Source: an uncultured Alphaproteobacteria bacterium
GTDB taxonomy: Bacteria > Pseudomonadota > Alphaproteobacteria > UBA7879 > UBA5542
DNA: 47,699 nucleotides
Direction of reading: 5' to 3'
Assembly: GCA_903912365.1 (NCBI GenBank)
Contig: CAIWGV010000022.1
Span: 1-47,699 of the forward strand
Below, piece after piece: positions 24,910-33,975 of this stretch. The notes beneath the pieces are model-generated. The model was given only the letters and a program-made list of their open reading frames with translations. It did not search any database and was not told where the DNA came from. The position numbers were made by a program, and so were the translations under genes. Numbering within the stretch: the first letter of the stretch is position 1; every line of letters begins with the position of its first letter.

Positions 24910-25767
24910 TTAGTCTTTTTTAGTTCCAGAGAACCACAAACTCCATCCCCACCTGCGTGCGAGTGCTTTTACAATACTTTTGGGAGTCTTATCGATAATC
25001 CCTGGCAGCATAAAGCGTAGCACACAATCTAAGTCGGTTCCTAAAACACGTACCCTTACATTGTTGCTGAAAGGACTTACTAGATCTAATCCTTCTTTTT
25101 TCGTAATAGGCCACGTGTGGGGGTTTCCTTCTTCTTTATGACCATCTCCATAACGACTACTAAGCTCAAGGGGTGTTAAAAACTTTCCTTCTTGATGGAG
25201 AAATCCTTCTACATAATCTGTCATATACCATTGATACAAACTTTCTCGATTATAAAGCATAATGCCAAATCCTCCCCCTGGCTTAAGGACTCGAAAAAGT
25301 TCTTTAATAGATACGTCTAAATTTGGGGAGTGATGGAGAACTCCCCAAGAATAAACATAGTCAAATTGATTGTCTTTAAAGGGGAGATGATTTGCATCCT
25401 CAAGTTTGATATTGCCTTTTAATTTGTGAGTTTTAAAACGTTTTTTAGTCTGTTCGATAGAAGTTGGGTTTAAATCAACCCCTGTACACTGGGCGCCATT
25501 CTGGGCCCAATTCATAAGCATAGTGCCGAGACCACATCCAATTTCTAGAACCTCTTTATTCTTATAGGATTTATAAGGGAATAAACGATCGAAGGGCTTT
25601 TGGTCGTGAAGCGGTTGGTTCCAACTATAGAACTCCTGATCAACCCGATTAAAAAATTCCTTTGTTCCCAAAGAGTGAGAGCTATCTGTATAGATGGTCT
25701 GCCCATGAGTTTCCCCATAAGTCATCGGGTTTTTTGCCCACCAATTTTGAATCGATTTTTTTGACAT
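24910..25767 (-). CDS. Class I SAM-dependent methyltransferase
   Basis: This 285-aa protein has motif I VLEIGCGLGTMLMNWA, an acidic residue after strand 2 (TGVDLNP), motif II YVYSWGVLHHSPN and motif III FRVLKPGGGFGIML. These define the Methyltransf_11/25 group. The long extra C-terminal part is of unknown use. It likely O- or N-methylates a sugar of the glycan. The ATG at 25767 overlaps the preceding stop as TAATG and has GGGGAG upstream; an upstream in-frame ATG at 25788 lacks that support. Confidence 0.85.
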   Translation of the reverse strand: MSKKSIQNWWAKNPMTYGETHGQTIYTDSSHSLGTKEFFNRVDQEFYSWNQPLHDQKPFDRLFPYKSYKNKEVLEIGCGLGTMLMNWAQNGAQCTGVDLNPTSIEQTKKRFKTHKLKGNIKLEDANHLPFKDNQFDYVYSWGVLHHSPNLDVSIKELFRVLKPGGGFGIMLYNRESLYQWYMTDYVEGFLHQEGKFLTPLELSSRYGDGHKEEGNPHTWPITKKEGLDLVSPFSNNVRVRVLGTDLDCVLRFMLPGIIDKTPKSIVKALARRWGWSLWFSGTKKD

Positions 25768-26213
25768 TATGATCTCCCCGCCATCCAATCTTTGATGGCT
25801 AAAAAAGTCCCTGCGAGTAAGAGAAAGGGAGTTAAAAGAAGTTCGGATAAAAAAGTTGTTTCTAAAAAGCGCCTTAGTAAAAGCTCTCTTTGAGTTTTGT
25901 TTGTCAGGGAGAAGCCACGTTTGCGGCCATTTAGAACAGTTACCGTTTTAAATCTTTTTAGAGAGTTTCTCTCCATATTCAACCAACCTAAGCCAATAGA
26001 GTCAGGATAAAGTAAGATAATTTCTTTTATCTCAGGAGGCACTTTCTCTATCTCTGTTAGTTTTGCATTGGGATACGTTTCTTTTAGAAGAATGGTCATA
26101 TATTCTCTTGAGCGGGGGTTTGATCTTTGACAAACAACACGATAAAGTTTTTGAGGGAGCCACAAAGGCTTTCTTCTGAAGAAAGAGTTATCGAAGAGAG
26201 CGTATTTTTCCAT
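25767..26213 (-). CDS. Unknown 148-aa glycan-operon protein with C-terminal membrane helix
   Basis: No family is recognised. The N-terminal 110 residues are soluble and basic, with PPEIKEIILLYPDSIGLGW near residue 60-78. A charged helix (TNKTQRELLLRRFLETTFL) follows. A hydrophobic segment at about 122-141 (LLLTPFLLLAGTFLAIKDW) is a likely membrane anchor. AAAGGA stands 5 nt before the ATG, which lies 26 nt inside the deacetylase-like gene, so the frame is really translated. The stop overlaps the next methyltransferase start. It is probably a small accessory protein of glycan assembly. Confidence 0.7.
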   Translation of the reverse strand: MEKYALFDNSFFRRKPLWLPQKLYRVVCQRSNPRSREYMTILLKETYPNAKLTEIEKVPPEIKEIILLYPDSIGLGWLNMERNSLKRFKTVTVLNGRKRGFSLTNKTQRELLLRRFLETTFLSELLLTPFLLLAGTFLAIKDWMAGRS

Positions 26214-27054
26214 AGGTATCCTTTAGGAGATGAGAGTAGCTCACATTGGGAGTAATATCCACAAGATTTTTCATTGCTTGAAAGAATTTAGGCTGATCAT
26301 GGATATGACTTGGATCCCCATAAATATTGATAAGAAGAGGAGTTTCTGATGCAAGTTTTTTTATAGAGTTTACATCAACTAAATAATCTTCGGGTGTTTT
26401 GACTCTGTCTGGAGCCCCAAAATAAGCCCACGTGTCCATAATATTGAAAGGTTCTGAAAAAATACCTGTTACAGGTATTTCTATAAGGCTGTGGGTCTTA
26501 TAAATCGGGTCATATTGATAAGCCATCTGAGGGCTTGTGGAGGTAGAGAACTTATAGTCTAATTCTTTAAGAACTGAGCATAAAAACTCTAAATCCTCTG
26601 GTTTCTGAAATGTTCCAAAATGAGGGGTGCGCCATCCGTTGGCGGTGACTCCCAGAACATCCTTTAAGATCTTGTGTCCCAAAAAGATATCTTCTTTTAC
26701 AGTCGAATAAGACTCCTGATCATAAAAGAAACAGCTGGCATGGCGACTGAGCGTTTTATCAAAATAGGTATGCTCTCTCCCCCCATGATTGATAAATTCA
26801 GCTCCGGTTTTCTGTATCCTTTTATAAACTTTATGTCCTTTTTTTAGGAGAGCGCCAGGCACGGCATAAACAGGTGTGATACCAATGTCTTGGAGTTTTG
26901 AGTGGACATCCCAAACTACTGAAATATCTTCCTCTGTATCGCAGTCGAAAGATAAGATGAAGTAAGATCTATCTAGTACTTTTTTGCATCTTTTTGCATA
27001 TAACGCCCAGATGAGGTTGGGGTCAATGCGATTCAGGATTTTAAGGAGCAACAT
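26188..27054 (-). CDS. Polysaccharide deacetylase-like (NodB/CE4) protein
   Basis: This 288-aa protein has CE4 landmarks: a metal-binding FDCDTEEDISV motif near residue 36, an INHGGREHTYF segment in place of the H-x(S/T)-x2-H motif, and GWRTPHFGTF corresponding to R-x-P-x-G. Such enzymes remove N-acetyl groups from sugars. Spacing of the histidines (H-G-G-R-E-H) fits an H-x4-H pair. The substrate could be a HexNAc of the same glycan. No signal peptide is seen, so it would act in the cytoplasm on a precursor or be anchored by its partner. TAATG overlap with the upstream epimerase gene. Confidence 0.75.
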   Translation of the reverse strand: MLLLKILNRIDPNLIWALYAKRCKKVLDRSYFILSFDCDTEEDISVVWDVHSKLQDIGITPVYAVPGALLKKGHKVYKRIQKTGAEFINHGGREHTYFDKTLSRHASCFFYDQESYSTVKEDIFLGHKILKDVLGVTANGWRTPHFGTFQKPEDLEFLCSVLKELDYKFSTSTSPQMAYQYDPIYKTHSLIEIPVTGIFSEPFNIMDTWAYFGAPDRVKTPEDYLVDVNSIKKLASETPLLINIYGDPSHIHDQPKFFQAMKNLVDITPNVSYSHLLKDTYGKIRSLR

Positions 27055-28109
27055 TATATAATTCTTTCAATAATATCTTTTATCCTCTCGGAGGTCTTTC
27101 CGTCCCATAAAGGAGGAATAGACCCCTTTTTAGGGTGCTTAATTTTATCCAGCAAATTATAGATATTAACCAATTGGTTAGACCCAATGGTAATCGTTAT
27201 AGGTCTTTCTGTGGTATCACGCAGTGTAAAACAAGGAATCCCCAAATAAGTAGTTTCTTCTTGAATCCCGCCTGAATCTGAAATGATGTAGGCTGCACTG
27301 GAGATAAGGTTCATAAAATCGACATAACCAAGAGGGTCGACTATCTTTAAATTTTTAGGGATATTCTTTATCTCCGTGAGAGCTTTCTTTGTACGAGGGT
27401 GCACTGGAAAGATTAGGGGCAAATCAATTTGAGATATCTTTTCAAAAATGCTTTGGAGAATCTCTTTTGAATCTACATTTATGGGACGGTGTAGAGTCAT
27501 CACCACATACCCCCCCTCCTCAACTCCAAATAATTCAGAAGTTCGCTTTTTATTAATCTTATCCTTCATCATACAATGGGTATCAATCATGATGTTTCCA
27601 ACAAAACTGATTTGTTCTGGGTGCACCCCTTCTCGAAGAAGGTTTTTTGTAGCATCTTCTGAAGGTGTCCAATAATAATCACTTATGGAATCTGTCACGA
27701 TTCGATTGATTTCTTCCGGCATGGAACGGTCAAAACTTCTCAGACCTGCTTCAAGATGTGCTACCTTCAAATTTAGCTTCTTTGCGGCTATGGAACATGC
27801 TAGTGTTGCATTCACATCCCCCACAACAACTACAAGATTAGGGCGTGATTCAGTCAAACACAATTTTTCGTAAGCTAGCATTGTTTGACCCGTTTGCTCA
27901 GCATGTGTCCCCTTCCCCACCTCTAAGGAATAATGGGGAGAAGGTAAGTCTAAATCATCAAAGAAAGCCTGAGACATTTGATAATCATAGTGCTGCCCCG
28001 TATGTACAATTTTGAGATCACACCAATTTTCATTTTTTAACGCATGATAAAGGGGTGCAATTTTCATAAAATTGGGCCGTGCTGCGCAAATAAGATGAAG
28101 AGTTTTCAT
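27054..28109 (-). CDS. wecB: UDP-N-acetylglucosamine 2-epimerase (non-hydrolysing)
   Basis: This 351-aa enzyme of the WecB family interconverts UDP-GlcNAc and UDP-ManNAc. Hallmarks are ARPNFMKIAPLYHAL at the start, the HTGQHYDYQMS loop, HLEAGLRSFDRSMPEEINR (catalytic region), MTLHRPINVD and the UDP-binding ISDSGGIQEETTYLGIP. The start ATG overlaps the stop of the next-upstream paralogue (ATGA). It is distinct from that paralogue, which looks more like WbpI, so the pair probably supplies two different manno-configured sugars. Confidence 0.88.
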   Translation of the reverse strand: MKTLHLICAARPNFMKIAPLYHALKNENWCDLKIVHTGQHYDYQMSQAFFDDLDLPSPHYSLEVGKGTHAEQTGQTMLAYEKLCLTESRPNLVVVVGDVNATLACSIAAKKLNLKVAHLEAGLRSFDRSMPEEINRIVTDSISDYYWTPSEDATKNLLREGVHPEQISFVGNIMIDTHCMMKDKINKKRTSELFGVEEGGYVVMTLHRPINVDSKEILQSIFEKISQIDLPLIFPVHPRTKKALTEIKNIPKNLKIVDPLGYVDFMNLISSAAYIISDSGGIQEETTYLGIPCFTLRDTTERPITITIGSNQLVNIYNLLDKIKHPKKGSIPPLWDGKTSERIKDIIERII

Positions 28110-29158
28110 GAATTTAGTATTTTTCTAATAATTTTTTCTGACGCATGCCCGTCGCCATAAAAATTTATCTGGGGTTTTTTTCTATCAAATCCTAAGGCTA
28201 ATCTAAATGCTTCTCTAAACTTCTCCAAATTGAAAAAAACGAGAGTATTCCAACCTTCCTGCAATGTATCAGTCCATTCAGTTTCCGTGCGAAGTGTTAT
28301 ACAGGGTATTTTTAATATATAGGCTTCCTTCTGGATCCCACCTGAGTCAGTTATAATGCATTCTGCATTTTTTATAAAATTAATAGAGTCTAAATATCCC
28401 AAAGGGTCTACCAAATTAAAATTTTCACTAAACTGAATATGAGAAGATTCTATTAATTTTTTTATGCGAGGATGGGCTGGAAAAACAATAGGTATTTTTT
28501 CGGATATCTTATTGAGTTCTAAAAATATAGGGTTAAGCATGTTGAGGGAGTTTCCAGTTTCCTGACGATGGAGGGTCATAAAGATATAGGGCTGTTTTGG
28601 AATATCTTTGCCACTTAATTTTTTGATGTATTCGATCTGATCAACCATAACATCCCCCACGTTAAAGACTCCTTGATGAACGCCTTCTTTTGCCAAGTTT
28701 CTAATACTTTCTTCATTAGGGCAAAATAGGTAAGTCGATAGCCGGTCTGCAATGAGGCGGTTAATTTCTTCAGGCATTTTAAGGTTATAGGATCTTAGCC
28801 CGGCCTCAATATGGGAAATGGGAATGTGTATTTTAGAAGCAGCCAATACCCCAGATAGAGTTGCATTGGTATCCCCAAAAACAATTACATGATGGGGGGA
28901 CTCTTCAATCAGAATTTTTTCTATCCCTTCGAGTGCTTTTCCTGTTTGTTCTGCATGGGTCCCCGATCCTACTAAGAGGTTATAATCAGGCTCTGGAATT
29001 TCAAGTTCTTCAAAGAAACTTCCAGACATTTTTTCATCATAATGCTGGCCCGTATGAATGATTTTATGAACAACATTTTTGTGTTTTTTTAATTCCCTGG
29101 ATATGGGGGCAAGCTTAATAAATTGTGGCCGTGCTCCGACGATACTAATAATTTTCAT
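28106..29158 (-). CDS. UDP-sugar 2-epimerase, WbpI-like
   Basis: This 350-aa protein is of the same fold as WecB: GARPQFIKLAPISREL, HTGQHYDEKMSGSFF, HIEAGLRSYNLKMPEEINR and ITDSGGIQKEAYILKIPC are all present. FCPNEESIRNLAKEGV and FNVGDVMVDQ resemble WbpI, the UDP-GlcNAc3NAcA 2-epimerase that makes UDP-ManNAc3NAcA. The operon also encodes counterparts of WbpB, WbpE and WbpD, so this would be the last step of that route. Separating WbpI from WecB by eye is uncertain. Confidence 0.8.
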   Translation of the reverse strand: MKIISIVGARPQFIKLAPISRELKKHKNVVHKIIHTGQHYDEKMSGSFFEELEIPEPDYNLLVGSGTHAEQTGKALEGIEKILIEESPHHVIVFGDTNATLSGVLAASKIHIPISHIEAGLRSYNLKMPEEINRLIADRLSTYLFCPNEESIRNLAKEGVHQGVFNVGDVMVDQIEYIKKLSGKDIPKQPYIFMTLHRQETGNSLNMLNPIFLELNKISEKIPIVFPAHPRIKKLIESSHIQFSENFNLVDPLGYLDSINFIKNAECIITDSGGIQKEAYILKIPCITLRTETEWTDTLQEGWNTLVFFNLEKFREAFRLALGFDRKKPQINFYGDGHASEKIIRKILNS

Positions 29159-30306
29159 TTTTTTAGGAGAGACCGGTAGATCTTACAAACTTGTTCTTCT
29201 AATTTAGCGGGAGAGAATTTCTTATGAGTAAGAGAGAGAGCTTTTTTCCCCAGATTTTCTCTTTTTTTTGAATCTTTAATTAGATTATCTAAAGCCGATG
29301 CATATCCTTCCGGTGTGTCTGAACATTCTCTAATCCATCCCCCCTCATATTCAGCTAATTTATAGTTATCCGCATATTTGTTTAAAATAATAGGGAGCCC
29401 TGAAAGACCGGCTTCGATAATAGTTTTCGATATTCCTTTGTAATGGCAATTGCTTACCATAAAATCAGATTGGAAATAAAGATGGCATATTTTTGAATTC
29501 GGTAATGACTTAATGAATTTTATTTTTCTCTCTAGCCCTAAGCTCTTTGCAATAAGTTTCAAGTGATTATGAAGAGTTCCGTCACCAATAACTTGATACT
29601 CAAAATCATAGGGTAATAAACTCAATGCTTTTATAATGTTTTCTGGATTCTTTTCTGGCAGCTGCCGGTTGACAGTAATGAGTTTAATAGGCTTGGAAAG
29701 TTTCCAAGATGATTTGGGTTTTATGTGCGCCCCCCCGACAAAATTTTGGATTAATTGGGGGTTTTTAGCCCCATATTGTTTTGCATATCGAAGAACAGAA
29801 GAGTAAACACATATGACGGAGTCAGCATTTTTTAGTGTAATCCGTTCAATTTTTTTTCGAAAGAAACGATGAATTTTAGCTTTGAATGTTCCTAAATCAT
29901 CCTCGTCCCACACACCGTGGAGAGAGGTTACATAGGGCACATTAAATTTGTTTTTAATTTGTGAGGCTATATAGCCTTCCAAAAAATTATTATGGGTTCT
30001 TACAAGATTTGGTTTTATCGTATTTATCTCTTCCAAAACTGAATTAACCCAATTCCGCGTTAAAAAAAATTGCCAGCCAAACGTATTTCGAAAAAAGTGG
30101 TTGGGTGGGGCTATATTATATAAGTATAATTTTGCATCCCCTACCATAGGCTGCACAAGAGTAGGGTCTGGACGATCATCATTTGTCATCATGATGTGAA
30201 CTTCATCAAATAAATTTCCAGGATTGTAATATCTTGAAACCACCTCTCCTTTTTGTATGAGAGCAGATAGTTTATCTGGAATGATAACGAGGAGTTTTTT
30301 TATCAT
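29155..30306 (-). CDS. Glycosyltransferase family 4
   Basis: This 383-aa GT-B enzyme has an N-terminal acceptor domain with THNNFLEGYIASQIK and YVTSLHGVWDEDD. The nucleotide-sugar domain carries ITVNRQLPEKNPENIIKAL, QVIGDGTLHNHL and GISKTIIEAGLSGLPIIL, the E-x7-E-like donor site. It likely extends the lipid-linked oligosaccharide in the cytoplasm. It overlaps the neighbouring genes by 4 nt on each side. The specific sugar cannot be read. Confidence 0.88.
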   Translation of the reverse strand: MIKKLLVIIPDKLSALIQKGEVVSRYYNPGNLFDEVHIMMTNDDRPDPTLVQPMVGDAKLYLYNIAPPNHFFRNTFGWQFFLTRNWVNSVLEEINTIKPNLVRTHNNFLEGYIASQIKNKFNVPYVTSLHGVWDEDDLGTFKAKIHRFFRKKIERITLKNADSVICVYSSVLRYAKQYGAKNPQLIQNFVGGAHIKPKSSWKLSKPIKLITVNRQLPEKNPENIIKALSLLPYDFEYQVIGDGTLHNHLKLIAKSLGLERKIKFIKSLPNSKICHLYFQSDFMVSNCHYKGISKTIIEAGLSGLPIILNKYADNYKLAEYEGGWIRECSDTPEGYASALDNLIKDSKKRENLGKKALSLTHKKFSPAKLEEQVCKIYRSLLKK

Positions 30307-31055
30307 ACAATTTTTTTGGGAGCTTCAGATGACTTCCGAACCTTTAAGATGATTGTTGGAGAGAAAAATGGAAGAATTTTCAGTAGGATTTTCTCAATAT
30401 AGCTCCTGCCGTCTTCACAATAAGCATGAGAGACATACTCAAACCCATTAACTTTTAAAAGAGTATAAAGCGTAGAGGGTGTCCAACAATAAATATGTCG
30501 ATTCCATTCATGTTCATGAAAATAGATTGCATCTGAAAGAGGCAAGTCTTTTTTAAAATATTTTCGCACAAGTTCATATTTGAAAGATTGAATCATATCC
30601 CTCCAATAGTAGGGGGTTGGAGTTGATAGAATGAGTATTCCGCCTGGCTTTAAGACCCGATTAATTTCCTTGATAGCTTGGGCTGCTCCTTCTAGGTGTT
30701 CAATTACCTCTTGGAACGTTAGAATATCCACAGAATCAGATTTTAAATTTAAATTATAAGCATTTAATTGTTTGAACAAGGAGGAAATCTCCGAGTGAAG
30801 AAAACGTGAAATTTTTAAATTTTCTTCGTTATAATCGCCCGCAATGACATTAGATTTTGGAAATTTTTTTGTCAATGCTTTGCAAAAGAATCCGTAGAGA
30901 CACCCTAGATCTACTATTGTTTTGTTATCATTTAGGTTGGAAATCATGGATAAAGCTACTTTTTCTCTTTCTCCAAGGCCACCTCCAAGAAATAGTTTTT
31001 TAGTTTCCTCAGCTGTGAGCTTTTTTCCATCTATTAAATAAGGCTTTGGGCTCAT
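30303..31055 (-). CDS. Class I SAM-dependent methyltransferase
   Basis: This 250-aa protein has motif I IVDLGCLYGFFCKALTK (the usual G-x-G-x-G reads GCLYGFF), NVIAGDYNEENL, the FQEVIEHLEGA motif and INRVLKPGGILILSTPTP. This is the Methyltransf_23 (UbiG-like) layout, common in O-antigen clusters. It probably methylates a sugar. One nucleotide separates it from the preceding methyltransferase gene, and a 4-nt overlap couples it to the glycosyltransferase. Confidence 0.85.
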   Translation of the reverse strand: MSPKPYLIDGKKLTAEETKKLFLGGGLGEREKVALSMISNLNDNKTIVDLGCLYGFFCKALTKKFPKSNVIAGDYNEENLKISRFLHSEISSLFKQLNAYNLNLKSDSVDILTFQEVIEHLEGAAQAIKEINRVLKPGGILILSTPTPYYWRDMIQSFKYELVRKYFKKDLPLSDAIYFHEHEWNRHIYCWTPSTLYTLLKVNGFEYVSHAYCEDGRSYIEKILLKILPFFSPTIILKVRKSSEAPKKIV

Positions 31056-31056
31056 C

Positions 31057-31608
31057 TTATTTTGTTCCGCATACTATGGCCCAGGTACCTCGAAATTCAT
31101 TTTTTAAGAGCCTATAGGTTTTTCTTAGTTTTTCAGAAGGTTTATCTTCCGCCAATAAAAGATCAACATTTTTAAATCCATTGCTTTGAACTAATTTTTT
31201 TAAGTCCCACTGCGTCCAGCAGGGATATCTATTATGCCCCTCTTTTTTTTGTAAGACTTTTTGAGTCCGTTTATTGTAATCAAAGATAAGAAGTTTTCCA
31301 TTGGGCTTTAAAACTCTCAGGGACTCTTTTAAAGAGTTTGTATGAGAGTCAAAAAGATAGAATGCAGACTTTATAACAACGATGTCTATTGAATTATCCC
31401 TCACTTGTAAATTGTCAGCAGAGCAGACAATATCTACATCTCGAAGCAGATCCAGAGAATACGGATCTGAGATTATATCTACTCCTGTGTAGTCTTTTCC
31501 AAACTCTCTTCTTAATAAAGCCGGTCCACACCCAATTTCTAGAATTTTTTTCCCAGGAGACCAGAACATTTTAATAATATTTACAACAAAATCGGGGGTT
31601 TTAGACAC
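31057..31608 (-). CDS. Small class I SAM-dependent methyltransferase
   Basis: This 183-aa minimal Methyltransf_11 domain has ILEIGCGPALLRREFG (motif I), TGVDIISDPYSL, IVVIKSAFYLFDSH and SLRVLKPNGKLLIFDYN. The start is GTG at 31608 with GGGGAG closely upstream, overlapping the flippase gene by 8 nt. The short length leaves little room for a substrate domain. It is the second of two adjacent methyltransferases. Confidence 0.82.
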   Translation of the reverse strand: MSKTPDFVVNIIKMFWSPGKKILEIGCGPALLRREFGKDYTGVDIISDPYSLDLLRDVDIVCSADNLQVRDNSIDIVVIKSAFYLFDSHTNSLKESLRVLKPNGKLLIFDYNKRTQKVLQKKEGHNRYPCWTQWDLKKLVQSNGFKNVDLLLAEDKPSEKLRKTYRLLKNEFRGTWAIVCGTK

Positions 31609-33061
31609 TTGACTCCCCTCTTAAATTTTTTATGAGATACTTGAAATCGTAGATTTTCAATAGATATGTCAGGCTGCTATATAAAAAAATTCCAAGAAAA
31701 ATTGGCAATAAGAAAGCCCATAGGCCCCCACTGTTAAGCCAGCAACTTTTTACAATGTAGGTTCCACAAAACATAGTAGTAGAAGCTAATAATATTTTTG
31801 CAAGGGATTTTTTATCTAATTCGATTAAATTTTCTTTTGAAGCATAAAAAATACTTATCCCTAACTGAAACATAAAAGAAATCGTCGTTGCAACTGCTGC
31901 CCCGATATAGGAAAATTTTGGAATTAAAAGGAAATTAAGAATGATATTAATACTACAGGACAATAATGTAAAAATGGTACTAAAATGAGGTTTGTTCTTT
32001 AGAGTCAGTATGGTTTCAAAATAAGAAGATAATATAGAACTGCAATACCCAGATAATATAATTGGAATTACCAAATAGCCTGATGCAAATTCATCTGTAG
32101 ATAAAATCCCCAAAAGCTGACGCCCTATCAAAATAAAACCAAAAATTGAAGGAAATATAATCCAACAAATGAGTTTAATAGATTGATTAAGAAGAAGATT
32201 TATTTCTTGAAACTCACCGAGATTATAGAATTCTGCAGATTTTGTTGGAAACAGATTCCAAATGGGATTTACAATAACTTGTATCAAAGTATACCCTATA
32301 GTAAAGCCTATCGAGTATATTCCAATATCAGCCAAAGAATGATATTGAGCTAAAAAAACTCGATCCAAACTATTCAAAACCCATACGGCATAACCAGAAG
32401 GCAGAAAGATGATTCCAAATTTGAAATAGGGTTTTAGCCATCCTAGTGAAGGGCTTGCAAAAATATTATTTCTGAGCATATAGATTAAATACCCAGCCAT
32501 TAACAAACAATCTGAAACCAAGCTCCATGAGACAAGTTCGTAAATCCCTTTTTGACTAAGAAGCACGCCAATTACTACTCCCATTTGTAAAAGATTTTGC
32601 ATGACGGTAATTATTACCAAAGACCATGCATCGTTTTGCACTCTAAACCAACTCCGAATGCCTGTAAGCAAACACGTTACTACGATGTTTAATCCTGCCA
32701 GTACTATAAATGGAGAAAATTCTTTTGTAGTTCCAAAGAATAATTCTGATAGCGGATTGCTAATAATAAATATGCATACAAATAAACAGATGCTGGAACA
32801 TACCCCAAAAATAAACCATCCCGTAAATTCTTTTCTCTGCTGTTCAATGGGACGTCCTGGTAGAAATCTTCCTAAAGAGTTTTCCATCCCGCAGAAAATT
32901 AAAGGGGACAGCAGGGAGACAATTACCATTACCTGAGACCAAATGCCATAATTGACAGCTCCCAGGTATTTTGTGATAAAAGGCATCATAAATAGTGCTT
33001 TTAATTTTAGAAAAATCTCAGCGAAAGCCATGATTCCAGCATTTTTCCAAAATTTAAGCAT
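31601..33061 (-). CDS. Oligosaccharide flippase (Wzx/MATE-like, MOP superfamily)
   Basis: This 486-aa protein has 12-14 hydrophobic helices. The N-terminus (FWKNAGIMAFAEIFLKLKALF) and the MMPFITKYLGAVNYGIW segment are typical of RfbX/Wzx flippases, which move undecaprenyl-PP-linked repeat units to the periplasmic side. The ATG at 33061 is preferred (AGGA 8 nt upstream) over a TTG at 33076. The start lies just inside the 3' end of the FemAB-like gene. No Wzy polymerase with the expected large periplasmic loop is found nearby. Confidence 0.88.
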   Translation of the reverse strand: MLKFWKNAGIMAFAEIFLKLKALFMMPFITKYLGAVNYGIWSQVMVIVSLLSPLIFCGMENSLGRFLPGRPIEQQRKEFTGWFIFGVCSSICLFVCIFIISNPLSELFFGTTKEFSPFIVLAGLNIVVTCLLTGIRSWFRVQNDAWSLVIITVMQNLLQMGVVIGVLLSQKGIYELVSWSLVSDCLLMAGYLIYMLRNNIFASPSLGWLKPYFKFGIIFLPSGYAVWVLNSLDRVFLAQYHSLADIGIYSIGFTIGYTLIQVIVNPIWNLFPTKSAEFYNLGEFQEINLLLNQSIKLICWIIFPSIFGFILIGRQLLGILSTDEFASGYLVIPIILSGYCSSILSSYFETILTLKNKPHFSTIFTLLSCSINIILNFLLIPKFSYIGAAVATTISFMFQLGISIFYASKENLIELDKKSLAKILLASTTMFCGTYIVKSCWLNSGGLWAFLLPIFLGIFLYSSLTYLLKIYDFKYLIKNLRGESSV

Positions 33062-33974
33062 AGATTTTTCCTGCAATACTTAAAATCAGTTTTTTTATAT
33101 AAGACCGCCCATCGAAAGTGTAAGAAGATACATCGTAAACTTCACCTTCCCATTTTTGTTTAAATCTTTTTATATTTTTTTCTTTCTCAGAAATAGGGTT
33201 GGGATTGAATCCAGCTAAATCAAAATAAGAATCCCCAAGGGTTTTGTGATATCTCATGATCTCCCAATGTAAAAGATCCTGTACGGGAATCTTTCTTTCG
33301 AGGGCCAAGGGCGTAAGGGAAGACATAATTTCTGTAGCTACTGAATTATACCTATAAGTTCCCAGAAACCCCAAAGGCTCCCCTTGCTCAGTTTGTGCAG
33401 TCCAGTAATTATAAACATTTTCTGTGTCCAGATCCCATCCATTCTCATAGAATTTTTTCTCCTTAATCTCTCTCTTTGTAGCGTTACAATAGGGTATTAA
33501 AAATCTTTTAAAGAATTTTTCAAACCTATCACATCTTTCAACCAGAACCCCTAATGATGTTGTTTTTTTAATACCTTTCCGAGCAGAATGGTCAAAACTT
33601 TTTAAGAGATTTTCTTCCGATGCTCTTAGATCGACAATGAATGTTTGCCATTCTTGCTTTTTAAAGCCCATTTTTAAAAACTCTAGCTCTACACCTAGGT
33701 TCCATTGACGCATAGGGGGCAAAGATCTGAAATTAACATCAAGTATTCTATTTTCTTTTGCTGTTTTTAAAACTTTTTTAAGAAAATCATTAAACTCTTG
33801 AGCAGAAATTTCCTCAGAAGCAATCGGACCATTAAAGGAAGTTAAAGAGGAGTTTTTTTTGTCAATCCCAAACAAACATTTTATCTCAGAGTGCTCTATA
33901 AGTGTAGGATCCAAACGATTAAAATACTGATTAATTCGAGCCCAAATTTGGGTTTGTGTAAAGGGAATTTCCAT
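33054..33974 (-). CDS. FemAB/GNAT-like acyltransferase
   Basis: This 306-aa protein resembles the FemAB-related (GNAT fold) family. It has a first half-GNAT domain, LRASEENLLKSFDHSARKGI near residue 118-137 (compare FemX-type D-x-xxxxx-SK-x-R-x-x-I), and EPLGFLGTYRYNSVATEIMS plus YFDLAGFNP in the second half. Relatives transfer aminoacyl groups to peptidoglycan or acyl groups to exopolysaccharide sugars. Within a glycan operon it would N-acylate an amino sugar, possibly with an amino acid. Two nucleotides separate it from the upstream gene. Confidence 0.75.
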   Translation of the reverse strand: MEIPFTQTQIWARINQYFNRLDPTLIEHSEIKCLFGIDKKNSSLTSFNGPIASEEISAQEFNDFLKKVLKTAKENRILDVNFRSLPPMRQWNLGVELEFLKMGFKKQEWQTFIVDLRASEENLLKSFDHSARKGIKKTTSLGVLVERCDRFEKFFKRFLIPYCNATKREIKEKKFYENGWDLDTENVYNYWTAQTEQGEPLGFLGTYRYNSVATEIMSSLTPLALERKIPVQDLLHWEIMRYHKTLGDSYFDLAGFNPNPISEKEKNIKRFKQKWEGEVYDVSSYTFDGRSYIKKLILSIAGKIYA

Positions 33975-33975
33975 T

